Of a DNA stretch of 64,000 nucleotides, positions 58,262 to 64,000 are shown piece by piece. The stretch lies in NCBI RefSeq assembly GCF_018128945.1, contig NZ_CP068393.1, positions 496,001 to 560,000 of the forward strand, written 5' to 3'. The translations under genes were made by a program, and so were the position numbers. Under the pieces are notes generated by a model that saw only the letters and a program-made list of their open reading frames with translations, had not been told where the DNA came from and did no database searches. Source of the DNA: Aristaeella hokkaidonensis (GTDB lineage: Bacteria > Bacillota > Clostridia > Christensenellales > Aristaeellaceae). Position 1 is the stretch's first letter; every line of letters starts with the position of its first letter.

Positions 58262-58788
58262 AAACAATTGTGATCTACACTTCCCAGACAGGCTTTACAA
58301 AACGGTATGCAGAATGGATTGCGGAAAGAATGAACGCGGACATCCTGGACCTGAAGGAAGCAAAGAAGAAGGAGAACAGCTTCTTCGACGGATATGACGC
58401 CATCGTTTACGGCGGATGGTGCATGGCAGGGAAAGTGGCGAAGTCTTCCTGGTACCTGGGCAAAGCTCCCGGCTGGAAAGGAAAGAAACTGGCTGTTTTC
58501 GCTGTCGGCTGCAGCCCGGACGGCACACCGGAGGTGGCGGAAGCCCTGAAGCAGCTTCTGACGGAGGAACAGCGGCAGTATATCAAAGCGTTCTACTGCC
58601 AGGGCGGTATCAATTATGAACGGATGAGCGTTCCGTACAGGATGGCCATGAAACTGTTCGCAAAGTCCCTGAAGAACAGGAAGAACGCGACAGCCAAGGA
58701 AAAGGAAATGGGAGAATTCATTGCGCAAAACCATGACCTGGCGGATATCCGGTATATTGAACCAATCGTCGCTTACCTGGAAGCATAA
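58258..58788 (+). CDS. Flavodoxin-domain protein
   Basis: A 176-residue flavodoxin-fold protein. The FMN phosphate loop is YTSQTGFTKRYAEWIA at the N-terminus, followed by AIVYGGWCMAGKV and VFAVGCSPDG. It resembles the HemG-like menaquinone-dependent branch and should carry electrons. The ATG at 58258 overlaps the MarR stop as ATGA; an ATG at 58249 is possible but sits very close to the ribosome site. A terminator follows. Confidence 0.82.
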   Translation: MKTIVIYTSQTGFTKRYAEWIAERMNADILDLKEAKKKENSFFDGYDAIVYGGWCMAGKVAKSSWYLGKAPGWKGKKLAVFAVGCSPDGTPEVAEALKQLLTEEQRQYIKAFYCQGGINYERMSVPYRMAMKLFAKSLKNRKNATAKEKEMGEFIAQNHDLADIRYIEPIVAYLEA

Positions 58789-58794
58789 GAAAAC

Positions 58795-58823
58795 CCCGGC
58801 TTTGGAATGAAGCCGGGTATTTT
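58795..58823 (+). terminator. Intrinsic terminator of the MarR-flavodoxin operon
   Basis: CCCGGCTT (58795-58802) and AAGCCGGG (58810-58817), 7-nt loop, then TATTTTG. Confidence 0.8.
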
Positions 58824-58862
58824 GCTGGCGGCGATCTGTCAGCGACAATTCAACGCAAAGAT

Positions 58863-58894
58863 GGCATTCATGCAGGTACCGATGCATGAATGCC
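58863..58894 (-). terminator. Hairpin downstream of the XRE gene
   Basis: GGCATTCATGCA (58863-58874) and TGCATGAATGCC (58883-58894) form a perfect 12-bp stem. On the minus strand it follows the XRE stop by 52 bp and has a weak T-rich tail (ATCTTTG). Confidence 0.55.
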
Positions 58895-58946
58895 TTTATG
58901 TTCAAGAGGGAAGGCCTCCTTCTTACATGGAAAGGAGACTGCAGCG

Positions 58947-59138
58947 TCAGGCACCGATCAGCTCGGACCGCTTGACCTTGAAGTAGTCGGCAATGTCGTC
59001 TATCAGCTCCTCATCCGGAACAGAAAACCCGTGTTCCCAGTTGGACACGGTGCCGCGCATCAGACCGAAGATTTCATCCAGCGCAGCTTCACTCAAATTG
59101 CGGGACTGTCTTAATTCCCTGATCTTCTCGGCAAACAT
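58947..59138 (-). CDS. Small XRE-family DNA-binding protein
   Basis: A 63-residue helix-turn-helix protein (FAEKIRELRQSRNLSEAALDE, then TVSNWEHGFSVPDEELIDDI) with no extra domain. AGGAGGT lies 6 bp before the ATG at 59138; a longer frame upstream lacks support. Such lone XRE proteins act as small repressors or antitoxins. No toxin gene is adjacent: its neighbours are the flavodoxin operon and an exported protein, so the target is unknown. Confidence 0.82.
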   Translation of the reverse strand: MFAEKIRELRQSRNLSEAALDEIFGLMRGTVSNWEHGFSVPDEELIDDIADYFKVKRSELIGA

Positions 59139-59355
59139 TGATATACCTCCTGTCGTTGTTTGACTTTCTCTGATCATCTGAATAAAGCATAATTCTCTTT
59201 TGTGAAAACGCAGTGAACTGATTGTGAAATCAGTGAACATACTATATGAACGAACGGGGAGTTCGGATTCTTCCCGTGCGAAAGCGTCAGGGAACAGATT
59301 CTCAGGGTAAAACGTTGAATCAATGACAGCCCGACAACGGGAAAGGAGGAAGTGT

Positions 59356-60582
59356 ATGAAGCGCAATCTGATGATGAGGATAATGACAGCCTGCCTGTGC
59401 GCAGTACTGATGATCGGCTCAGCGGCGGCTGAAAACATGATTGACCTGGGTGGAGAAGGCTGTGATCTGCTGTATCTTTCCGGCATGCTGCCGGATGAAC
59501 GGATCCTGCTGTCCGGTACCCGGGCGGTATCTGACAATGAAGAAGAAAAATGTGCCCGGCTCCTGTGCCTGAATGAAGACAGGACTGTGTGCTGGGATTA
59601 TCTGGATGAAGCAGTAAACAACAGCACGATTCGCAGAGCTCAGATGCTGGAGGATGGAACCATCGGCGTCTGGTACTTTGTGTTAAAGGATGACACAATT
59701 GTTGAGCAATCGCTCAGATTCTTTACGCAGGACGGAAAACCTACCGGAAAGATCATCAACCTGATGACGGATCACGATTCAACGATCCTCAACACTACAC
59801 AGTCCAGGCTGTTGATAAGCCATGAGAAAGAACAGGAAGACGGAACAAAGGAATACTGGACTGAACTGATTGACTGGGACGGGAAAACGGTCGCACGGTA
59901 TGACGGCTCACTTTTTCCAGGAAACATGCTTGAAGTGGAAGACGGTCTGATCCTGTTCGGGGAAAGCCTGACGAAAACTCCCCTGGTGAATGAAGTGACA
60001 AAGATGGATCCCCAGGGGAATATACTCTGGGAGAAAAAACTGGAGAATCCCTGGCGGGAAAACGATGTCATAGATATATACTATCCTGTGCAAACGGAAG
60101 ACGGCGGTTATCTGGTCGTGCTGTCCAGCTGTATTGCACGGGATGCATTCGGTGAAGATCTATATAAAACCGCGCTGGCGAAACTGGATGGTGATGGCAA
60201 TCTCCTGTGGAGCAGCGAAGTGGAGGATGAATACAGTCAGTGGTGCTATAACATGACGGTGTGCAACGGAAAAACCGTAATGATGTACAGAAAGGGATAT
60301 ACGATCAACGAGCCCTGGCATTTTCACTGGTTTGATGAGAACGGAAAAGAGCTGGGAGTCACTGAAATGACGCCCAAACAGGAAGATTTCGAGAGGCTGG
60401 CAGAATATACTGAAAAACTGAAAGGTGAAAAAGATATCAATCCGGAGCTCCTGACGCTTTACCCTCTCCCGATGAAAGACGGTCTGTGGGCGATGGCATT
60501 TGTCGGTGTACGGGATATGGTTGAAGGAGCTGTGAACGAAGAAACTATGGATGAATTCCTGGTTAAAATACCGGAGCTGTAA
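59356..60582 (+). CDS. Exported protein with beta-propeller-like repeats
   Basis: A 408-residue exported protein with a signal peptide ending near GSAAA-EN. The mature part has repeated blocks of the type KxDxxGNxLWxxxL (MDPQGNILWEKKL; LDGDGNLLWSSEV; FDENGKELG), which is the rhythm of PQQ-like or quinoprotein-type beta-propeller blades. I do not recognise a named family and see no enzyme motif. AAAGGAGGAA lies before the ATG at 59356. A convergent gene and hairpin follow. Confidence 0.72.
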   Translation: MKRNLMMRIMTACLCAVLMIGSAAAENMIDLGGEGCDLLYLSGMLPDERILLSGTRAVSDNEEEKCARLLCLNEDRTVCWDYLDEAVNNSTIRRAQMLEDGTIGVWYFVLKDDTIVEQSLRFFTQDGKPTGKIINLMTDHDSTILNTTQSRLLISHEKEQEDGTKEYWTELIDWDGKTVARYDGSLFPGNMLEVEDGLILFGESLTKTPLVNEVTKMDPQGNILWEKKLENPWRENDVIDIYYPVQTEDGGYLVVLSSCIARDAFGEDLYKTALAKLDGDGNLLWSSEVEDEYSQWCYNMTVCNGKTVMMYRKGYTINEPWHFHWFDENGKELGVTEMTPKQEDFERLAEYTEKLKGEKDINPELLTLYPLPMKDGLWAMAFVGVRDMVEGAVNEETMDEFLVKIPEL

Positions 60583-60600
60583 ACAGCATACAGACGAGAA

Positions 60601-60641
60601 CAGCGGCCAGAGAGTGACAGACAGTCACCTCCTGGCCGCTG
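60601..60641. terminator. Long hairpin between convergent genes
   Basis: CAGCGGCCAG (60601-60610) pairs with CTGGCCGCTG (60632-60641), and inside it GTGAC pairs with GTCAC. It sits between the propeller-like gene and the convergent exported-protein gene. No long T-run, so its strength is uncertain. Confidence 0.55.
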
Positions 60642-60658
60642 CTTGTTAACCGGGAGTT

Positions 60659-61192
60659 TCAGGCCCAGGGGACATAGGCATACTGCATGTAGGAGATTTC
60701 CTCCTGGTCATTCAGGACGATCTGGGTGGTGACAAACCAGAAGTCTGCCCATTCCTCTTCCAGCTGCTCATCTGTCATATCGCAGGTGAAGACCAGTTCA
60801 TGGCCGTCATAACCGGCGCGACCGATGTAGGCGTCAATGTACCATTCATACAGGTCAGTGACGGGTACCAGATCGAATTCCTCAAAAATGTTGCTGAGCA
60901 TGTTGGCGGAGAAGTCCGCCGCGAGGGGATAGGTACGCTCAGAATCAGGCGCTTCCTCAGGGCTGTCTTCCAGATCCTCGGTTGTGGTGACCCTCTCATA
61001 ATGGCCGGTGACAGAGGTGACCTTGTGATCCTCGCCGTAGTTCAGCTTTGTGATCACGAAGAGATCGTAGGGAGTCTGGTCTTCTCCGAGAAAAACAGCA
61101 TAATCATGTTCATCCTCATAATCATCACCAAAGGCAATGACAGACGTCAGGCACAGGCAGAGAACCATCAGGATCAGCAGCAGTTTTTTCAT
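60659..61192 (-). CDS. Small exported acidic protein
   Basis: A 177-residue protein with a signal peptide (KKLLLILMVLCLCLTSVIAF) and an acidic mature part rich in Asp, Glu and Tyr; no motif is recognised. The ATG at 61192 is 8 bp from the GGAGG site, and the ATG at 61198 only 2 bp. It is one of several small exported proteins of unknown role between 59 and 63 kb, each with its own ribosome site. Confidence 0.68.
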   Translation of the reverse strand: MKKLLLILMVLCLCLTSVIAFGDDYEDEHDYAVFLGEDQTPYDLFVITKLNYGEDHKVTSVTGHYERVTTTEDLEDSPEEAPDSERTYPLAADFSANMLSNIFEEFDLVPVTDLYEWYIDAYIGRAGYDGHELVFTCDMTDEQLEEEWADFWFVTTQIVLNDQEEISYMQYAYVPWA

Positions 61193-61321
61193 GGGCATAT
61201 CCTCCGTTTCGATGCTTTATGCATACAGTATAGACGGGAAAGCTTAAGCGAACCTTTTGTCTTTTCCTACACGGGAAATCCGTGGTATGATGGGTGCAGA
61301 AATCAAAACGGAGGATCACAG

Positions 61322-61924
61322 ATGGGAAACTGCGACTGGGGATTCACCTTTGAGGCAATGAAGGTTTACCACGATACGGAATGGGGTGTGCCGGTGCACG
61401 ACGACCGGAAGATGTTTGAACACCTGATGATGGAGGCCATGCAGTGCGGCCTGTCCTGGTCCCTCATGCTCAAAAAGAGAGAAATCTTCCGCGCCTGTTT
61501 TGACAGATTTGATTATGATAAGATCGCAGCCTATGACGAGGCGGACGTGGAACGCATCCTGAATACGGAGGGCATGATCCGATCCCGCCAGAAGATTGAG
61601 GCGGTGATCAACAATGCCCGGTGTTTTCAGAAGATCCGGGCGGAACATGGCAGCTTCTGCGACTGGCTGTGGAAGCATACAGGCGGAAAGACGGTTCTGT
61701 ATATAGGCCATGAAAGCAAGGGCATCCCGGCAAGGAACGGCCTGTCAGACGAGATCGCGAAGGAACTGAAGCAATACGGCTTCAAGTATATGGGCAGTAT
61801 AACGGTTTATGCCCACCTGCAGGCCTGCGGCATCGTGAATGACCATGATCAGAACTGCCCCTGCTATCAGCGGATCAACGCGATCAATCCCACCGTGCGG
61901 AAGCGCAGGGACCGGGAAGGATAA
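61322..61924 (+). CDS. tag: DNA-3-methyladenine glycosylase I
   Basis: A 200-residue base-excision repair enzyme that removes 3-methyladenine from alkylated DNA. The Tag pattern is clear: CDWGF near the start, YHDTEWGVPVHDD, GLSWSLMLKKRE, and a C-terminal VNDHDQNCPCY that supplies zinc ligands with the N-terminal Cys and His. The ATG at 61322 follows GGAGG. The length is slightly above the usual 185-190 because of the basic tail VRKRRDREG. A 185-residue exported gene follows 20 bp later. Confidence 0.94.
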   Translation: MGNCDWGFTFEAMKVYHDTEWGVPVHDDRKMFEHLMMEAMQCGLSWSLMLKKREIFRACFDRFDYDKIAAYDEADVERILNTEGMIRSRQKIEAVINNARCFQKIRAEHGSFCDWLWKHTGGKTVLYIGHESKGIPARNGLSDEIAKELKQYGFKYMGSITVYAHLQACGIVNDHDQNCPCYQRINAINPTVRKRRDREG

Positions 61925-61944
61925 GATGGACGGAGGAAGCACGG

Positions 61945-62502
61945 ATGAAAACACGGAAGTTTGCCCTGATTGCCTGTCTGCTGTGCGCGGTACTGCTGGC
62001 CCTGTTTTTTGTACTCCACGACAAGGGACGAGCTCCGTCTGCCGGCGAGGGAAGCTGCGGCAAAAATCTGTCCTGGAAGCTTGAACAGGGAACGCTGACC
62101 ATTTCCGGAACCGGATCAATGGACAATTACAGCGAGATCCATCGCACCAAATACGGCGGCCAGCCGGACAGCGCTTCCATCGGTACAAACAGCCCCTGGG
62201 ACCTGGAAGATATAAAACATGTTGTGGTTCAGGACGGGGTCACCTCCATCGGATACTGCGCTTTTTCCGGCCATCCGGAGCTGCTCAGCGTCCGGCTGCC
62301 GGATACGGTGACCCAGATCGGCACCCTGGCTTTTCACAACTGTGCCGCGCTGAAAGACCTGAACCTGCCAGATTCGGTGGAGCGGATCGGGAAAGATGCG
62401 TTCCAGAACTGCCTTGACCTGAAAAGCGTTACGGTGGGCAGGGGAAGCTATGCGGAACAGTATTGCAAGGAAAACGGCATGGAATGCAGGTATGAGGAAT
62501 GA
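61945..62502 (+). CDS. Membrane-anchored BspA-type leucine-rich repeat protein
   Basis: A 185-residue exported protein with one N-terminal hydrophobic segment (about 7-25), a short beta domain (GKNLSWKLEQGTLTISGTGSM) and three LRR_5-type repeats (VTSIGYCAFSGHPELLSV; VTQIGTLAFHNCAALKDL; VERIGKDAFQNCLDLKSV). This is the BspA-like architecture of surface proteins that bind host or wall ligands, here very short. It follows tag by 20 bp; a shared transcript is likely, a shared role is not. Confidence 0.85.
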   Translation: MKTRKFALIACLLCAVLLALFFVLHDKGRAPSAGEGSCGKNLSWKLEQGTLTISGTGSMDNYSEIHRTKYGGQPDSASIGTNSPWDLEDIKHVVVQDGVTSIGYCAFSGHPELLSVRLPDTVTQIGTLAFHNCAALKDLNLPDSVERIGKDAFQNCLDLKSVTVGRGSYAEQYCKENGMECRYEE

Positions 62503-62667
62503 AACCGCAGCGGAAGATGTGCGGGGTAAAAGAACAACATATTATGATGCTCACGGCTCCATTACGAAAACGTAAGCTCTATTTCAGGAAGCACACAGGT
62601 GACCGGATCGTTGATTAAGCATCCGGAAAAACCGGATAAGAACTGATTGTGTTGAGGAGTTAATGGA

Positions 62668-63303
62668 ATGAAGAAGCTTTGTCTTTTGCTGATGACCGCT
62701 GTACTGTGCTGCACAGCCTGCATGGCCGGGGCTGAAAAAGAAAAAACCATGCCCGAGGCCTATGAGCAGGTCCTGGACATGGTAAAGAAGGGCATGGCCG
62801 GGGATCCGGATACGCTGGAAAATGAGGATTTCAATTCGGTCATTTATCTGGAGAACCACTACAGCAATCAGAAAGTCGGCTGGGCGCTTGAGGACCTGGA
62901 TGAAGACGGGGAAGACGAGCTGCTGATCGGCCGTACCGCTTATGATCCGGAAACAGACGTCCTCTGGATTTTTGACATCTGGACCATGGCGGAAGGCAAA
63001 GCCCAGCTGTTTGAGCGGGGCTGGGAACGCAACCGCATGTACCTGACGGCGGAGGGCGGCAAAAAATGCTACGGCCTGTATTTCGAAGGCGCCAACAGTG
63101 CGTTTGAGAGCATTTTTGAGCACTGCCTGATCCGCGGCCTGGAGAAGAGCGAGCAGGAAACCATTATCTGCTTCACCGATATCGATACGGATACCGTCAC
63201 CTGGACGCTGAATGACGCGGAGATCGAAGAGGCGGAGGCCCTGAAGAAGATTGACGAATGGAGGAGCATCATCTGCCCCGTGGAGATGACGGTGCTGGAA
63301 TAA
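62668..63303 (+). CDS. Exported protein with a calcium-loop-like segment
   Basis: A 211-residue protein with a signal peptide (LCLLLMTAVLCCTACMAGA; the CCTAC stretch could hold a lipobox-like TAC) and a mature part containing WALEDLDEDGEDELLIG, which resembles the DxDxDG loops of exported proteins with FG-GAP or dockerin-like calcium sites. The family is unknown to me. GAGGAG lies about 9 bp before the ATG. Its stop (63301-63303) touches the stop of the convergent phosphotransferase gene at 63304. Confidence 0.7.
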   Translation: MKKLCLLLMTAVLCCTACMAGAEKEKTMPEAYEQVLDMVKKGMAGDPDTLENEDFNSVIYLENHYSNQKVGWALEDLDEDGEDELLIGRTAYDPETDVLWIFDIWTMAEGKAQLFERGWERNRMYLTAEGGKKCYGLYFEGANSAFESIFEHCLIRGLEKSEQETIICFTDIDTDTVTWTLNDAEIEEAEALKKIDEWRSIICPVEMTVLE

Positions 63304-64000
63304 TCAGATGACAGCCAGCTGCTCTTCGGGCAGTTCGGCAATCAATGAAAGCAGGCTGAGTATTTCACTTTTCTGATCGGTGCCGAGGGCATACCTGAAA
63401 TAGCATAATACCGGCCATTGGGCAATCATAACAATCCAGGCATACCATACGAGGGCCCGCCTTTCCAGATCATCAGCCTGATAGATCCGGAGCATGGCGC
63501 TCATTTGCTCCCGATAGGAAAGAAGCGCTTTATTCAGCCGGAGACTTGCAGTCTCCGGTTCTTTGTTTTCCTCATCGTAATCGAAGCCTGCCAGATTGAC
63601 CAGCTGATTAACAATGACTTCTGTTCCGGCCAGGTTGAAGTCGATAAATCCGGCAAAATGCTGATCCGCGTCGATCAGGATGTTGGAGAAGTTTTCATCA
63701 CCCTGGAAGACGCACTTCGGCAGCTCTCTGTATACGGATTTCAGTTTGCTCCGGATATCCTCATGCCGTGCCTGCAGCTTCTCCGTGAGAGCATCTTCCT
63801 TCAGATCCTTCAGGAGACTGATCAGCGTGTTGAAGTTCTCCTGCTTTTCATCAATGCCGCCGGGAAGGTCAAAAGGGGACAGGTTAAAAAGACTGTACAT
63901 ACCCATAACGGGCGACAGATCTGCATTTTTGTTTCTTTGTGCAAAGCAGGCAACGGAAGCCTGTATCTCATGCACAAGCTCCTGTTTATTCTTTATATTC
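63304..64000 (-). CDS. Aminoglycoside phosphotransferase-family kinase, 5' end outside the window
   Basis: The frame is open to the window edge, so the N-terminal ATP-binding lobe is missing; about 230 residues are visible. The catalytic loop QGDENFSNILID (HGDxxxxN in relatives) and the metal-binding DFNLAG (DFD/DFN) identify the APH/choline-kinase superfamily. Such kinases phosphorylate antibiotics, sugars or other small alcohols; resistance cannot be inferred from this part. A GTG at 63975 lies within the open frame and is not the likely start. Confidence 0.82.
   Translation of the reverse strand, partial: NIKNKQELVHEIQASVACFAQRNKNADLSPVMGMYSLFNLSPFDLPGGIDEKQENFNTLISLLKDLKEDALTEKLQARHEDIRSKLKSVYRELPKCVFQGDENFSNILIDADQHFAGFIDFNLAGTEVIVNQLVNLAGFDYDEENKEPETASLRLNKALLSYREQMSAMLRIYQADDLERRALVWYAWIVMIAQWPVLCYFRYALGTDQKSEILSLLSLIAELPEEQLAVI

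Noticed and set aside
58947..59138. Toxin-antitoxin pair based on the small XRE protein
   Set aside because: No toxin-like gene (HipA, HigB, RelE, Zeta type) is adjacent on either side.
1..64000. tRNA, rRNA or IS elements
   Set aside because: I scanned for tRNA arm sequences, rRNA signatures and transposase-like products and found none; I cannot rule out a small RNA without covariance models.

Overview
The window looks like chromosomal DNA of a low-to-mid-GC (roughly 50-55 %) anaerobic member of the Clostridia. Support: strong AGGAGG-type ribosome binding sites, a murB-rapZ-whiA run, secG, rplI-dnaB, a YhaM-type nuclease, a greA-lysS pair, a YtrA-type GntR/ABC cassette, a flavodoxin/ferredoxin EFR1 gene, and many small Sec-exported proteins of unknown function. 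A rumen or gut Clostridia lineage is my inference; there is no rRNA gene to confirm it. I see no rRNA, tRNA, IS element, prophage or CRISPR array.

Layout. 0-6.3 kb: a nucleoside phosphorylase cut by the window edge, a nitrilase-family hydrolase, a CPBP-like membrane protein, a cupin convergent with an AraC regulator, and a minus-strand run of EamA exporter, unknown protein and TSUP permease. 6.4-14.6 kb: a tandem pair of GNAT proteins, an autoregulated YtrA-type ABC cassette, a peptidoglycan-binding protein, a P-loop kinase, a serine hydrolase, and a TetR-EFR1 operon with two operators around its promoter. 14.8-21.7 kb: a three-gene cassette of two membrane proteins and a membrane-anchored M20 peptidase, an exported SH3 protein, fumarase, and AlaX with a coupled 80-residue protein. 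21.7-27.8 kb: secG, an FCD-type GntR regulator, murB-rapZ-whiA and a multi-pass GT-C-like protein. 28-32 kb: an exported coiled-coil protein, rplI, dnaB and yhaM. 32-38.7 kb: a cell-envelope block with a poly-Gln lipoprotein, a 1260-residue protein of nine SdrD-B-like domains, and an L,D-transpeptidase with four peptidoglycan-binding repeats. 39-45.3 kb: a methyltransferase, a Sel1-repeat protein and the potABCD polyamine operon. 45.6-56 kb: an exported putative metallopeptidase, glgA, rnz-uvrB with three coupled genes, an EF-hand microprotein, greA and lysS. 56-64 kb: small enzymes, a MarR-flavodoxin operon, several small exported proteins, tag, and a phosphotransferase cut by the window edge.

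Three themes stand out. First, heptanucleotide tandem repeats (AATTCAG, AATTCAT, AGGTAGG, AGTGATG, ATTATGC and others) sit in many intergenic gaps, often starting at a stop codon, and two of them frame larger composite elements of about 200 bp. Second, two arrays of short hairpins with regular AT-rich spacers lie directly behind long genes. Third, several proteins have unusual architecture: PotA carries two repeated beta-rich Ig-like segments inside its TOBE domain, LysRS carries a C-terminal tRNA-binding domain, and one of the two GNAT paralogs has lost the glycines of its acetyl-CoA loop.

Regulation is readable at several points. The YtrA-type GntR, TetR, FCD-GntR and MarR genes each have a perfect or near-perfect dyad overlapping or flanking their own likely promoter. 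All functions are read from sequence motifs and family knowledge; no database search was possible.
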